Part shown: piece after piece, positions 36,546 to 45,276 of the stretch | Layout: every line of letters begins with the position of its first letter | Numbering within the stretch: position 1 is the stretch's first letter | Origin: Yinghuangia soli | Lineage (GTDB): Bacteria > Actinomycetota > Actinomycetes > Streptomycetales > Streptomycetaceae | DNA: 61,155 nt | Assembly: GCF_021502675.1 (NCBI RefSeq) | Contig: NZ_JAKFHA010000015.1 | Span: 1-61,155 of the forward strand | Reading direction: 5' to 3' | Notes under the pieces: model-generated | Seen by the model: only the letters and a program-made list of their open reading frames with translations | The model's database searches: none | What the model was told of the DNA's origin: nothing | Translations under genes and position numbers: made by a program

Positions 36546-37364
36546 GTGAGCAAGACGCGCATAGCGATGGTGACGGCCGCAGCAGCGGCGATTCTGGCGA
36601 CCGCGGCCTGCGGCAGCAGCCAGTCCCCGTCGACGGACCGCGACAGCGCCGCAGCGCCTGCCTCCGTGCCGCCGCCGGCCGCGACGCCGACTCCGCAGGC
36701 CACGCCGCCGAGTGCCACCGCGACGGACCGCCCGACCGCGCCGGGCACCACCGCGACCGGCAAGCCGTCCGCATCGGCGACCGGAGGCCAGAAGAACGCC
36801 AAGCCGGGGACGGACACCCAGCGCGACGCCTCGGGCAAGCCCGGGACGGAGTCCGCGACGGAGTCCGGGACGCCGTCCGGCAAGCCGACCCCGCCGACGC
36901 AGTCGCCGACCGCGCCGACCACCTCCGCGAAGCCGTCGACCACCGCGCCGCCCAAGCCGAAGCCGTCGGCCACCGAGGAAGCCAAGGCGAAGTACGACCC
37001 GCGCTGCATGACCGGGCGCGCGATGTGCATCGACAAGACCACCCGGCAGCTGACCTGGCTCATCGACGGCGTGCCGCAGTACTCCTTCGAAGTGCGCTTC
37101 GGCTCCCAGGAACTGCCCACGCGCGAAGGCGCGTTCAAGGTGGACTTCAAGTCGAAGGACCACGTCTCGACGCTGTACCACACGCCCATGCCGTACGCGA
37201 TGTTCTTCAGCGGCGGCCAGGCCGTGCACTACTCGCCCGACTTCGCCGCCAACGGCTACAAGGGCGCCTCGCACGGCTGCGTGAACGTGCGCAACAAGCC
37301 GCTCGTCGAGAAGCTGTTCGCCGAGTCCCAGGTCGGCGACAAGGTGATCGTCTACCGCAGCTAG
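36546..37364 (+). CDS. L,D-transpeptidase lipoprotein, YkuD family
   Basis: 272 residues. An N-terminal lipoprotein signal (SKTRIAMVTAAAAAILATAAC, lipobox Cys near 21) is followed by a Pro/Thr/Ser-rich wall-spanning linker of about 120 residues and a C-terminal YkuD domain. The catalytic motif has HYSPDFAANGYKGASHGCVN, with the nucleophile Cys at about 244. It would form 3-3 cross-links in peptidoglycan outside the membrane. The GTG at 36546 follows GGAAGG and gives the cleanest signal peptide. It is convergent with the alpha/beta-hydrolase gene, 10 bases apart. Confidence 0.87.
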   Translation: MSKTRIAMVTAAAAAILATAACGSSQSPSTDRDSAAAPASVPPPAATPTPQATPPSATATDRPTAPGTTATGKPSASATGGQKNAKPGTDTQRDASGKPGTESATESGTPSGKPTPPTQSPTAPTTSAKPSTTAPPKPKPSATEEAKAKYDPRCMTGRAMCIDKTTRQLTWLIDGVPQYSFEVRFGSQELPTREGAFKVDFKSKDHVSTLYHTPMPYAMFFSGGQAVHYSPDFAANGYKGASHGCVNVRNKPLVEKLFAESQVGDKVIVYRS

Positions 37365-37374
37365 TCCCTCCGGC

Positions 37375-38289
37375 TCAGGGGCTTGCCGGGGTGCCGGCCG
37401 CGCGGGCCAAGTGGTCGCGCACCGCTTCGAGCCACTCCTTCGGGGCCTCGGTCTGCGAGTTGTGCCCGGCGCCCGGCAGCACCACCAGCCGGGCGCCGGG
37501 TATGCCTGCGGCCAGGTGTGCCGCGGCGGTCTGGAGGCCCGGGTCGTGCGGTCCGCTGAGGACCGTGACCGGGCACGCGACGGCGCTGAGCCGGTCGCGC
37601 AGCGACGGGTACGAGCGGATCGCCTTGCCGAGGGCCACGAACGCGGCCGGGTCCATCCCGGCCACCGCGGCGGCCTGCCGCTCCATCCGGGCCAGGTCCC
37701 GCGGCGAGGCGTCGCCGGGCACCGGGACCATGCGCTCCACGAACCACATCACCGGCCCCATGCCGCGCCGCCGGACCAGCACGTCCAGCAGCCGGAACAG
37801 CAGCCGGACGCCCCACGAAGAGGCCGGCTCCGGGGCGGTGTTCATGAGCACCAGGGAACGCACCCGCTCGGGGTGCGCGAGCGCGTACCGCAGGGCGAGC
37901 ACGCCGCCCATCGAGTGCCCGACAAGGTCGACCGGCCCCGGCAGCATGCGGGCCGCGAAGGCCTCGAGGTCCGCGCCCAGCAGGTCGAGGCCGTACGCGC
38001 GCCGGTCGCCGAACTTGGTGCTGGCGCCGTGCCCGCGGTGGTCGTACGCCACGACGCGGCGGTCCTCGGCCAGCTCCGGCGCCACGCCGTCCCAGTCCGC
38101 GATGCTGCCCGCGTAGCCGTGCACCAGGAGCACCGGCGGTGCCTCCCCGGCCGGGTCCTCCGCCGCGGTCGCCGCGGGCAGGTCGCCGTAGTGCAGCAGG
38201 AGCGCGGTGCCCTGCTCGTCGCCGGGACCGCCCTCCGCGCCGGCCAGGAGCAGCGACGACTCGGTCCAGGACCGCACCGCCCCGGTCAC
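37375..38289 (-). CDS. Alpha/beta hydrolase
   Basis: About 304 residues with the alpha/beta-hydrolase core: oxyanion motif VHGYAG, YDHRGHGAS, nucleophile elbow GHSMGG and a late GHNSQTE with the catalytic His. Close to the esterase/lactonase branch that hydrolyses esters or C-C bonds; the substrate is unknown. The GTG start overlaps the stop of the upstream methyltransferase gene (GTGA), so the two are translationally coupled and may act on the same metabolite, for example a methyl ester. Confidence 0.84.
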   Translation of the reverse strand: MTGAVRSWTESSLLLAGAEGGPGDEQGTALLLHYGDLPAATAAEDPAGEAPPVLLVHGYAGSIADWDGVAPELAEDRRVVAYDHRGHGASTKFGDRRAYGLDLLGADLEAFAARMLPGPVDLVGHSMGGVLALRYALAHPERVRSLVLMNTAPEPASSWGVRLLFRLLDVLVRRRGMGPVMWFVERMVPVPGDASPRDLARMERQAAAVAGMDPAAFVALGKAIRSYPSLRDRLSAVACPVTVLSGPHDPGLQTAAAHLAAGIPGARLVVLPGAGHNSQTEAPKEWLEAVRDHLARAAGTPASP

Positions 38290-39143
38290 CGCGTCCCCGC
38301 CGGGGGCGCGGCGGTGAAGAGGTTGACCCGGTACGCGTCCGCGCTGTTGCGGAACACCGCCCGGGCCACCGCCATGCCGCGCCGCTGCCCGAACGTCATG
38401 CGCGCGAGCGTCGCCTCCGGCAGCTCGACCAGGCCGCGCGAGTCGAGCGCGGACAGGCCGATGCCCCAGTCCTCGACGGTCTTGGGATGGTCGCACGCCC
38501 ACACGAACTCGGCGGCGAGCTCCTTCTTCAGCGCCGGGTGCTCCTGGTTCTCCACCACCCCCGTCGACGCGGTGTCGAAGGCCAGCCGCGCGCCGGGGAA
38601 CGCGCGGGCGACCCCGCCCAGCACCGTGCGGACCTGCTCCTCGGGGAAGTACAGCAGCACGCCCTCGAGGACGAACAGGTACGGCGCGGGCGCGGACTGC
38701 ACCCGCGCGTACCAGTCCGAGTCCAGCACCGACGCCTCGTGCATGCGCCGCCGCGGCGCATCGGCGAAGAACCTGCGGCGCAGCTCCAACGAGTCCGGCA
38801 GGTCGAGTTCGATCCAGTGCGCAAGGCCGTTGTCCAGCCGTTCGAAGCGCGAACTGAGCCCCGCGCCGATCTCCACGACCGTGCCGGCCGGGTACTCGGC
38901 CAGGAAGTCCAGCACCCACTGGTCGAGGATCAGGGTGCGCAGCACGGTCAGCGGCAGCGTCGCGGAGCCGTCGAACCTCGTGAAGTCGTAGTCGACCGCC
39001 GCGACGATCTCGGCGGCCTTGGCATCGTGCAGGATGCCCTTCTTCTTGGCCGTCTCGACCGCGCGTGCGTACAGCGTCGGCAGCAGCGTCTCCTGCACGG
39101 TGCCGAGCTTCACCGGCCTCGGGCTGCGGTCTGTCGTGCTCAC
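38286..39143 (-). CDS. O-methyltransferase, LCMT/Tcmp family
   Basis: About 285 residues of the leucine-carboxyl-methyltransferase-like class I family seen in polyketide-type O-methylation. SAM site VVEIGAGLSSRFERL, acidic ELDLPD after it, and FVLEGVLLYFPEEQV mark the family; DYDFTRFDG lies before the fold. The start is a GTG after GAGGGGGCG, a good ribosome binding site. It is coupled to the alpha/beta-hydrolase gene downstream. No biosynthetic cluster is visible, so the substrate is open. Confidence 0.84.
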   Translation of the reverse strand: MSTTDRSPRPVKLGTVQETLLPTLYARAVETAKKKGILHDAKAAEIVAAVDYDFTRFDGSATLPLTVLRTLILDQWVLDFLAEYPAGTVVEIGAGLSSRFERLDNGLAHWIELDLPDSLELRRRFFADAPRRRMHEASVLDSDWYARVQSAPAPYLFVLEGVLLYFPEEQVRTVLGGVARAFPGARLAFDTASTGVVENQEHPALKKELAAEFVWACDHPKTVEDWGIGLSALDSRGLVELPEATLARMTFGQRRGMAVARAVFRNSADAYRVNLFTAAPPAGTR

Positions 39144-39226
39144 GTCCGGCGCCCCCTCGGCTCGAATGGAGCCGGAACGTAGCACGCGCGATCGGACGCC
39201 GGAACGTGCGCGGCGCCCGATCGCCG

Positions 39227-39261
39227 GGACGGCATGGATCCATGTCCGGACGGCATGGATC
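39227..39261. repeat. Short direct repeat with palindrome
   Basis: GGACGGCATGGATC occurs twice, at 39227-39240 and 39248-39261, 21 bp apart. The first overlaps a 12-bp palindrome CATGGATCCATG (39233-39244). It lies between the methyltransferase start and the dehalogenase stop; role unknown. Confidence 0.5.
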
Positions 39262-39275
39262 GCCTGCCGGCGCGG

Positions 39276-40208
39276 TCACAGCCCGAGCACGAACTCCCGG
39301 ACGGCCGCGCCGATCTCGGCCGCGGAGTCCTCCTGCACATAGTGGATCCCGCGCACCGCCGCCTCGCGCTGGTTCGGCCAGGTACGCGCGAACTCCAGGG
39401 CCCGGCCGACCAGGATCGCGCCCGGCTCGGCGGAGATCAGCAGCTTGGGCACCGCGGAACCGGCCAGCCAGCGGCCGTACGCCTCGACCGTGGCCGCGAC
39501 GTCCGCCGGGGTCCCGTCGATGGGCAGCTCGCGCGGGAACATCAGGGTGGGCATGCGCGACTCGCGGGTCCGGAACGGCGCCCGGTAGGCGGCCATCTCG
39601 GCCTCCTCCAGCGGCCGCAGGACGCTCTTGGGCAGCACGGTCTCGATGAAGAAGTTCTCGTCCAGCAGCAGGCGTTCGCCTTCGGTGCTGCGCATCAGGC
39701 GGAACAGCCCGTCGCGGCCTTCGGGGAAGTCCGCCCACAGCCGCGGCTGCACGATCGCCTCCATGTACGCGATGCCGCGGACCCGCTCCGGGTGCCGGTG
39801 TGCCCAATGGAAGCCGAGCGCCGAACCCCAGTCGTGCAGCACGAGGGTGACCTGTCCCTCGGGCAGCACGGCGTCGAACCACGCGTCCAGGTACTGCACA
39901 TGGTCCTCGAACCGGTACCGCCCGCCGGGCATCGGACCGGACGCACCCATGCCGACCAGGTCCGGCGCCAGGCAGCGGCGGTCGCCGGCCAGGTGCGGGA
40001 TGACGTTGCGCCACAGGTAGGAGGACGTCGGGTTGCCGTGCAGGAAGACCACCGGGTCGCCGTGCCCGGTGTCGACGTAGCTCATCCGGGTGTCCAGCAC
40101 CGCGGCTTCGCGGCGCGGGTGCGGGTCGGCGGCCCCGGGGCCGGCCGGGGCGGCGGCAGGTGCGGGGGCGGGGGCGGTGTGCGCGGGGGAGTGGGTCTGC
40201 GTGCTCAT
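39276..40208 (-). CDS. Haloalkane dehalogenase-like alpha/beta hydrolase
   Basis: 310 residues. After a ~34-residue Ala/Pro-rich N-terminus comes the haloalkane dehalogenase fold: oxyanion motif [13 protein letters not shown] (HGNP 57-60), and the nucleophile Asp126 with the halide-binding Trp127 in [12 protein letters not shown]. The lid and the expected late catalytic His are present. Expected reaction: hydrolytic removal of halide from a haloalkane. AAGGACGG precedes the ATG. It lies 64 bases after a TetR gene on the same strand, which very probably represses the pair. Confidence 0.87.
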   Translation of the reverse strand: MSTQTHSPAHTAPAPAPAAAPAGPGAADPHPRREAAVLDTRMSYVDTGHGDPVVFLHGNPTSSYLWRNVIPHLAGDRRCLAPDLVGMGASGPMPGGRYRFEDHVQYLDAWFDAVLPEGQVTLVLHDWGSALGFHWAHRHPERVRGIAYMEAIVQPRLWADFPEGRDGLFRLMRSTEGERLLLDENFFIETVLPKSVLRPLEEAEMAAYRAPFRTRESRMPTLMFPRELPIDGTPADVAATVEAYGRWLAGSAVPKLLISAEPGAILVGRALEFARTWPNQREAAVRGIHYVQEDSAAEIGAAVREFVLGL

Positions 40209-40272
40209 GGTCGTACCGTCCTTGCGAAGTGGGCGTGCGTACGGTCCGGTGCAGGGGTGCAGAAGCGGTGGT

Positions 40273-40863
40273 TCAGGCGCGCGGGGCGAGGAGGGTCCCG
40301 AAGACGACCGTCTTGAACCGCTCCAGCGGCTCGGGCGAGCGCTCCACCTTCATGCGCAGCATCGCGCCTTGCCACGAGGCCATCAGGAAGTCCGCGAAGT
40401 CGTTGGCAGCCATGGGGAGTTCGATGTCCCCGTCGCGCTGCGCCGCGGCGAGGCAGCGGGCGAACGGCTCGTGCCACTCCGCGAACACCTCGGACAGGTG
40501 GCCGCGGATCGCCTCGCTGGTCTCCGTCGAGTCGATGCTGGTGTTGCCGATCAGGCAGCCGTCGTGCCAGCCGCGGTCCGCGAGCCGGTCGGTGATCGCG
40601 TCGAAGTACGCCCGCAGCCGCGCCAGCGGCGGCCGCGAGGTGTCGTCGAGCGTCGCCGCGATGACGGTCCGCACGTCCGCGAAGTAGCGGTCGATGACCG
40701 CCAGCCCGAACTGCTCCTTGGACGCGAAGTGATTGCCGAAAGAGCCGAGCGGCACTTCGGCCGCCGCTGTGATGTCGCGGACGCTCGACCCGACCAGGCC
40801 GGTCCGGCGCACGGCCTGCATCCCCTTGTCGAGGATCTGGTCCTTCTTCGATGCTCTCGCCAT
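40273..40863 (-). CDS. TetR family regulator of the dehalogenase operon
   Basis: About 196 residues: TetR HTH ([24 protein letters not shown], about 30-53) and a C-terminal domain with DGCLIGNTS, the pattern of the YxaF/LmrA-like subgroup. The ATG at 40863 is preferred over an upstream in-frame start that would lie inside the operator. A near-perfect 20-bp palindrome ends just upstream, so the gene is probably self-repressed along with the dehalogenase. Confidence 0.88.
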   Translation of the reverse strand: MARASKKDQILDKGMQAVRRTGLVGSSVRDITAAAEVPLGSFGNHFASKEQFGLAVIDRYFADVRTVIAATLDDTSRPPLARLRAYFDAITDRLADRGWHDGCLIGNTSIDSTETSEAIRGHLSEVFAEWHEPFARCLAAAQRDGDIELPMAANDFADFLMASWQGAMLRMKVERSPEPLERFKTVVFGTLLAPRA

Positions 40864-40869
40864 GACAAT

Positions 40870-40889
40870 CAATATGAACGTTCGTATTG
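40870..40889. promoter_or_regulatory. 20-bp near-perfect TetR palindrome
   Basis: CAATATGAACGTTCGTATTG is symmetric except for one base pair (CAATAY-GAACGTTC-RTATTG). It sits seven bases upstream of the TetR start. The core GAACGTTC also occurs in the operator at 3468-3486, in front of another TetR gene of the same branch. Confidence 0.8.
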
Positions 40890-40935
40890 CTTCTGTCAAC
40901 GGCCTTCCCCGAAAGCCCCTGCGGTCCGCTCCGCC

Positions 40936-41883
40936 CTAGCCCGCCGGGGCGTACGCCGCCGCGGTGCGGGCCGCCGCGGTCAGCTGCTCCAGCACCGCCG
41001 CGAGCACCGGGTTGTGCTCCGCACCCGCGCGGACCGCGGCGAAGATGTGCCGCACGGGAGCCGGGCCGTCCGGGGCGCGCAGCACGACGCCCGGCCGGTG
41101 GAGCGGCTGCGCGAGCCGCGGTACGAGCGCGACGCCCGCCCCGGCCTCCACCAGCGCGGCCAGTGCCTGCCAGTCGCCGACCGCATGCCGGATGTCGGGT
41201 GTGAAGCCCGCGGCCGCGCACAGCGACCGCGTCACCGCCCCGCAGCAGCTGCGTGCGTCCCCCACGACCCACGGATCGGCGGCCAGTTCGCGCAGCGGCA
41301 CGCGGGCCAGGCCGGCCAGCCGGTGTCCCGCGGGCAGTGCCACGTCCAGGACGTCGGCCAGCAGCTCGGTGCGGACGTACCGGGCATCGGACGAGGCCGG
41401 CGACGCCGCGAAGTCGACCGCCACGGCCACGTCGACCTCGCCCGCGTCGAGCTGCGTGAACAGGTCCGGCGGCTCCGACTCGCGGACCGCGACGGTGATG
41501 TCGGGCCGCGCCGCGGCCAGCCCGGTCAGCGCTCCCGGCAGCAGGCCGCCGACCGCGCTGGAGAACGCGCCGATCGCGACGTTCCCGCGCTGCCCGTCCT
41601 CCCAGGCGGCGAGATCGGCCCGGGCGCGCTCCATCTGCGCGGCGATCACCTCGGCATGCCGCAGCACCACCCGGGCCTGGCCGGTCAGCCGCACCCCGCG
41701 CCCGTGCCGCTCGACGAGTGGCACACCCAGCTCCCGGGACAGCGCGGTCAGCTGCTGCGACACCGCCGAGGGCGTCAGGTGCATCGCCTCGGCGGCCTTC
41801 GCCAGACTGCCGCGCCGATCCAGCTCGCGCAGGGCGCCGAGGCGCCGCAGGTCGATGGTGAAGGATCCGCTGATGTGTTCCAT
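40936..41883 (-). CDS. LysR family regulator
   Basis: 315 residues with an N-terminal LysR HTH (SLAKAAEAMHLTPSAVSQQLTALSRELG) and a type 2 substrate-binding domain with two adjacent cysteines (DARSCCGAV). Divergent from an RBBP9-like hydrolase gene with only 51 bases between starts, where AAACGTTAACTGG carries a GTTAAC palindrome that could be part of the LysR box. It most likely controls the divergent gene; the effector is unknown. Confidence 0.88.
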   Translation of the reverse strand: MEHISGSFTIDLRRLGALRELDRRGSLAKAAEAMHLTPSAVSQQLTALSRELGVPLVERHGRGVRLTGQARVVLRHAEVIAAQMERARADLAAWEDGQRGNVAIGAFSSAVGGLLPGALTGLAAARPDITVAVRESEPPDLFTQLDAGEVDVAVAVDFAASPASSDARYVRTELLADVLDVALPAGHRLAGLARVPLRELAADPWVVGDARSCCGAVTRSLCAAAGFTPDIRHAVGDWQALAALVEAGAGVALVPRLAQPLHRPGVVLRAPDGPAPVRHIFAAVRAGAEHNPVLAAVLEQLTAAARTAAAYAPAG

Positions 41884-41934
41884 GCAGAAACGTTAACTGG
41901 ACCTGATGAGTCCGGGGCCGGAAGGATCTCCGGT

Positions 41935-42567
41935 ATGGAGACCACCCCGACCACCCCGGCCACCGCGACGACCCCGGCCGCCGCGTTCCTGATCCTGCAC
42001 GGCTGGCAGAACCACCGCCCCGAGGGTCATTGGCAGTACCAATTGGCCGCCGCGCTCACCGACCGCGGTGCGGCGGTCGCGTACCCCCAGCTCCCCGACC
42101 CCGACACCCCTGACCTGGGCGTATGGCTGTCGCGCCTGGACGCGGAGCTCAAGGCGCAGCAAGACGCCGCCACGGGCGAGCGGGTGGTGGTCGCGCACAG
42201 CCTGTCCGCCTCGCTGTGGCTGCATGCCGCGGCCCGCGGCGGCGTGCGCGCGGACCGGGTGCTGCTGGTGGCGCCGCCGTCGGACGCGGTCCTGCGGGGC
42301 TTTCCGGAGGTCGCGGCCTTTGCGGGCGGCGCACCGACCGCCGCGCAGATGGCCGCCGCGGCCGGGACGACCCGGCTGGTGGCCGGCGACGACGACCCGT
42401 ACTGCCCGGGCGGCGCGGCCGAGGTCTTCGGGCGGCCGCTCGGCCTGGACGTCGATGTGGTGCCGGGCGGCGCCCACCTGGACATGGACGCCGGGTACGG
42501 CTCGTGGCAGGCCGTCCTGGACTGGTGCCTCGACCCGCAGGTGCGCCTCACCGCACGGACGGCCTGA
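41935..42567 (+). CDS. RBBP9/YdeN-like alpha/beta hydrolase
   Basis: 210 residues of the small serine hydrolase family RBBP9/YdeN: FLILHGWQNHRPEGHWQYQL at the start, nucleophile serine in VVAHSLSASLW, then DDDPYC with the acid, and GGAHLDMDAGYG with the catalytic His. Members hydrolyse small esters; the substrate is unknown. GAAGGATC precedes the ATG; the frame is open far upstream but without coding support. It is convergent with the deaminase gene six bases away. Confidence 0.86.
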   Translation: METTPTTPATATTPAAAFLILHGWQNHRPEGHWQYQLAAALTDRGAAVAYPQLPDPDTPDLGVWLSRLDAELKAQQDAATGERVVVAHSLSASLWLHAAARGGVRADRVLLVAPPSDAVLRGFPEVAAFAGGAPTAAQMAAAAGTTRLVAGDDDPYCPGGAAEVFGRPLGLDVDVVPGGAHLDMDAGYGSWQAVLDWCLDPQVRLTARTA

Positions 42568-42573
42568 GGCGCA

Positions 42574-43053
42574 TCAGGCCTTTGTGTGGAAGCGGCGGTG
42601 GAGCGCGCGGATGTCGGCCTCCAGGCTCGCGACCGGGCCCTCCACGGTGATGCCGGGCGCGACCTCCCGCACGGCGAGCGGCAGCACCGGCGCCGCGGGC
42701 ACGCCCAACTCGTCCAGCCAGGAGACGAGTTGCGCGGTCGACGCGACGTACACGATCCGGCCCAGGCCGACCCACGCGTGGGCCGCCGAGCACATCGCGC
42801 AGTGCTCCCCGGAGGTGTAGACGGTCGCGGCCGCCCGCTCCTCGGGCGACAGGTGCTCCGCGGCCCAGCGGGCCAGCTCGAACTCCGGATGCCGCGTCCG
42901 GTCCCCGCCCGCCGCTCTGTTGCGGTCCTCCGCCAGGACCGTCCCGTCCGGCCCCGCGAGGACCGAGCCGAAAGGTTCGTCGCCGGCCTCGAGCGCCTCT
43001 TCGGCCAGCCCGATGCAGCGGCGCAGCAGCGCGAGTTCGAAATCGTGCACCAT
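42574..43053 (-). CDS. Nucleoside/base deaminase-like protein
   Basis: 159 residues of the cytidine/deoxycytidylate deaminase fold. Zinc ligands are H-P-E (RHPEFELAR) and a Cys pair in SGEHCAMC. The usual Pro before the first Cys is replaced by His, a variant seen in one actinobacterial branch. Expected reaction: hydrolytic deamination of a base or nucleoside such as guanine or adenine. The chemistry appears intact; the substrate is open. It is divergent from the Mn-riboswitch/GDT1 unit. Confidence 0.82.
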   Translation of the reverse strand: MVHDFELALLRRCIGLAEEALEAGDEPFGSVLAGPDGTVLAEDRNRAAGGDRTRHPEFELARWAAEHLSPEERAAATVYTSGEHCAMCSAAHAWVGLGRIVYVASTAQLVSWLDELGVPAAPVLPLAVREVAPGITVEGPVASLEADIRALHRRFHTKA

Positions 43054-43133
43054 CCCCGCATGCTAAGCCGCCCGCGGCGGGCATCCCGGCAGGGGCTCGG
43101 GGTGTCGGATTCGGGCCGTCGTCACGCCTGCGG

Positions 43134-43139
43134 TACTCT
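43134..43139 (+). promoter_or_regulatory. Candidate -10 box upstream of the Mn riboswitch
   Basis: TACTCT lies eight bases before the predicted 5' end of the riboswitch, the right distance for its start site. No clear -35 box is visible, so the call is tentative. Confidence 0.4.
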
Positions 43140-43146
43140 TGATCAC

Positions 43147-43248
43147 TGCGAAGGGGAGTAGCCCCGCAAACCGGTCGTCGACATGCTGGAGCCCTCGGGC
43201 TCCCGGTGGCCGGGCCCGTGCACTGCGCAGGCGGGCGAGACCTTCGGC
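43147..43248 (+). promoter_or_regulatory. yybP-ykoY manganese riboswitch
   Basis: Both hallmark loops are present: GCGAAGGGGAGTAGC at the 5' end (43148-43162) and GGGCGAGACCTTCGG near the 3' end (43233-43247). Helix P1 closes as CGAAGG (43149-43154) with CCTTCG (43241-43246). Between them are TCGTCGACATGCTGG and paired GC-rich stems. This class binds Mn2+ and usually turns on Mn exporters. The next gene is a GDT1 transporter, which fits. The 120 bases up to the ATG would be the expression platform; no U-tract is visible, so control may act on translation. Confidence 0.85.
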
Positions 43249-43369
43249 TCCGGTATCGACGCGTCCGCATCCGCGGGCGCGCAAGTCGTGCCGGGCCGAG
43301 TGGTCCTCTCCGCCGCCTCACGGCACGTCGAAGGCCTGCGGTCCGGCCCCGTGCCAGAAAGCCCCGGCC

Positions 43370-43957
43370 ATGCACCTCGATCTCGTGGCGGTCCTCACCG
43401 CCTTCGGGCTGATCTTCCTCGCCGAGCTCCCGGACAAGACGATGTTCGCGTCGTTGGCGATGGGCACCCGGATGCGCCCGCTCTACGTGTGGTTCGGCAC
43501 GTCGAGCGCGTTCATCGTGCACGTCGCCATCGCGGTCGGCGCGGGCAGCCTCATCGGCCTGCTGCCCGACTGGCTGGTCAAGCTCGTCTCCGCGGCGCTG
43601 TTCGGCTTCGGCGCGTTCATGCTGCTGCGCGGCGGCGCGGGCGACGACGGCGACGAGGACACCGCAGGCAAGACCGTCACCGGCTTTTGGCCGGTGTACA
43701 CGACCGCCTTCATGGCCGTCTTCATCAGCGAGTGGGGCGACCTCACCCAGATCACCACCGCCAACCTGGCCGCCTCCAACGGCACCTGGTCCACCGCCAT
43801 CGGCTCGGCCGCCGCCCTGATGACGGTCTCCGCGCTCGCCCTGCTCGCCGGGCGGTTCATCGCCAAGCGCGTACCGCTCGGCACCGTGCAGCGGATCGGC
43901 GGCCTGTGCATGCTCGGCCTGGCGATCTGGTCGCTGGTCGAGGTCTTCACCGGCTGA
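43370..43957 (+). CDS. GDT1/TMEM165 (UPF0016) manganese exporter
   Basis: 195 residues with six membrane helices in two halves, each carrying the E-x-G/P-D-K/L-T/S signature: ELPDKT (19-24) and EWGDLT (about 121-126). An acidic cytoplasmic loop (DDGDEDTAGK) joins the halves. The family moves Mn2+ or Ca2+ in exchange for protons. The yybP-ykoY riboswitch in its leader strongly supports Mn2+ export induced by excess Mn2+. No clear Shine-Dalgarno lies before the ATG, as expected if the riboswitch sequesters it. Confidence 0.9.
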   Translation: MHLDLVAVLTAFGLIFLAELPDKTMFASLAMGTRMRPLYVWFGTSSAFIVHVAIAVGAGSLIGLLPDWLVKLVSAALFGFGAFMLLRGGAGDDGDEDTAGKTVTGFWPVYTTAFMAVFISEWGDLTQITTANLAASNGTWSTAIGSAAALMTVSALALLAGRFIAKRVPLGTVQRIGGLCMLGLAIWSLVEVFTG

Positions 43958-43985
43958 CCGACCGGCCGCCCCGCGTTTCGTGTGG

Positions 43986-44005
43986 CGCGTGCGGAAGCGC
44001 ACGCG
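43986..44005 (+). terminator. Short hairpin after the GDT1 gene
   Basis: CGCGTGCG and CGCACGCG form a perfect 8-bp stem with a GAAG loop, 29 bases after the GDT1 stop. Confidence 0.5.
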
Positions 44006-44052
44006 GGCTTGCGGGGTTGAATGGGAAGAGGCGATCCAGGAGGAGCTTTCCC

Positions 44053-45210
44053 ATGGGGATGAAGGCAGTGCGGCGGCTGGCCGCGGGCGGAGCCGCGCTG
44101 GCGGCGGCCGGGTGGGCGCTGCGCGACGTGCCCGCCGAGCTCGGCGGCACCGCGTCGGGGGAGCGGCTGGAGCGCATGCTGCGCTCCCCGCAGTACCGGG
44201 ACGGCACCTTCCACAACTCGGTGCCGGCCAGTCTCGTGGAGCCCGGCAGCGCGCCCGGGATCGCCGCGCAGATGATGCGCGACCGCGCCTCGCGGCAGCC
44301 CGCCGGCGAGATCCCGCTGGTCGCCAGGCCCGCCACGCCGCGCTCCGCGGAGGGCGTGAGCGCGATCTGGTACGGCCACGCCACCACGCTGGTCGAGATC
44401 GAGGGCCACCGGGTGCTCTTCGACCCGGTGTGGAGCGACCGGGTGTCCCCGTCGCAGCTGGTCGGCCCGCGGCGCCTGCACCCGCTGCCGGTACCGCTGA
44501 CCATGCTGCCCGAGGTCGACGCGGTGGTCATCTCGCACGACCACTACGACCACCTCGACCGCGCCACGATCCTGGCCCTCACCGCAGGGCAGTCCGCGCC
44601 CTTCCTGGTGCCGCTGGGCATCGGCGCGCACCTCGAACGCTGGCAGGTCCCCGCCGACCGCATCATCGAACTCGACTGGGACGAGGACGCAGTGGTCGGC
44701 GGCCTGCGCTTCACCGCCACCGCGGCCCGCCACTTCTCCGGCCGCACGCTGCGCCGCAACGACACGCTGTGGGGCTCGTGGGTGGTCGCCGGCCAGCGCC
44801 GCAAGGTCTTCTACGCGGGCGACTCCGGCTACTTCGACGGGTACGTCCGGATCGGCGCCGCACACGGCCCGTTCGACCTGACCCTGATGCCGATCGGCGC
44901 GTACAGCGCCAACTGGCCGGACATCCACATGAACCCCGAAGAGGCCGTCGCCGCCCACCTCGACCTCGGCGGCAACGTCATGCTGCCGGTGCACTGGGCC
45001 ACGTTCAACCTGGCCCCGCACGCCTGGTCCGAACCGGTCCAGCGGCTGGGCCGGGAGGCCGAGGCGACCGGCACGCGGCTCGTCGTGCCGCGGCCCGGCG
45101 ACCGCATCGACGTCGACGACGCGGCGAAGCCGGACGCCTGGTGGGAGTTCGGCAAGCCGGCCGCCGGAGCGCTCCGGGTGCTCGGCAGCGAGGCCGACGC
45201 CGCAACGTAG
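44053..45210 (+). CDS. MBL-fold metallohydrolase, NAPE-PLD/UlaG-like
   Basis: 385 residues. The N-terminal ~30 residues are hydrophobic (KAVRRLAAGGAALAAAGWALR), possibly a membrane anchor. Then comes a metallo-beta-lactamase fold with SHDHYDHLD (about 160-168), later DSGYF and HWATF metal-site residues, and a YGHATTLVEIEG strand typical of the NAPE-PLD/UlaG-like branch. Family members cleave phosphodiesters or lactones; the substrate is unknown. AGGAGGAG precedes the ATG. A shared hairpin ends this and the convergent phospholipase gene. Confidence 0.86.
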   Translation: MGMKAVRRLAAGGAALAAAGWALRDVPAELGGTASGERLERMLRSPQYRDGTFHNSVPASLVEPGSAPGIAAQMMRDRASRQPAGEIPLVARPATPRSAEGVSAIWYGHATTLVEIEGHRVLFDPVWSDRVSPSQLVGPRRLHPLPVPLTMLPEVDAVVISHDHYDHLDRATILALTAGQSAPFLVPLGIGAHLERWQVPADRIIELDWDEDAVVGGLRFTATAARHFSGRTLRRNDTLWGSWVVAGQRRKVFYAGDSGYFDGYVRIGAAHGPFDLTLMPIGAYSANWPDIHMNPEEAVAAHLDLGGNVMLPVHWATFNLAPHAWSEPVQRLGREAEATGTRLVVPRPGDRIDVDDAAKPDAWWEFGKPAAGALRVLGSEADAAT

Positions 45211-45215
45211 CAAGC

Positions 45216-45264
45216 ACACATCTCCGCCCCGGCTCGTCCGACGAACCGGGGCGGAGGCATGTGT
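45216..45264. terminator. Long bidirectional terminator
   Basis: CTCCGCCCCGG (45222-45232) and CCGGGGCGGAG (45246-45256) pair perfectly, and after a two-base bulge the stem extends with ACACAT (45216-45221) and ATGTGT (45259-45264). It lies between convergent stops at 45210 and 45277. Confidence 0.85.
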
Positions 45265-45276
45265 ACCGGGTGCGCG

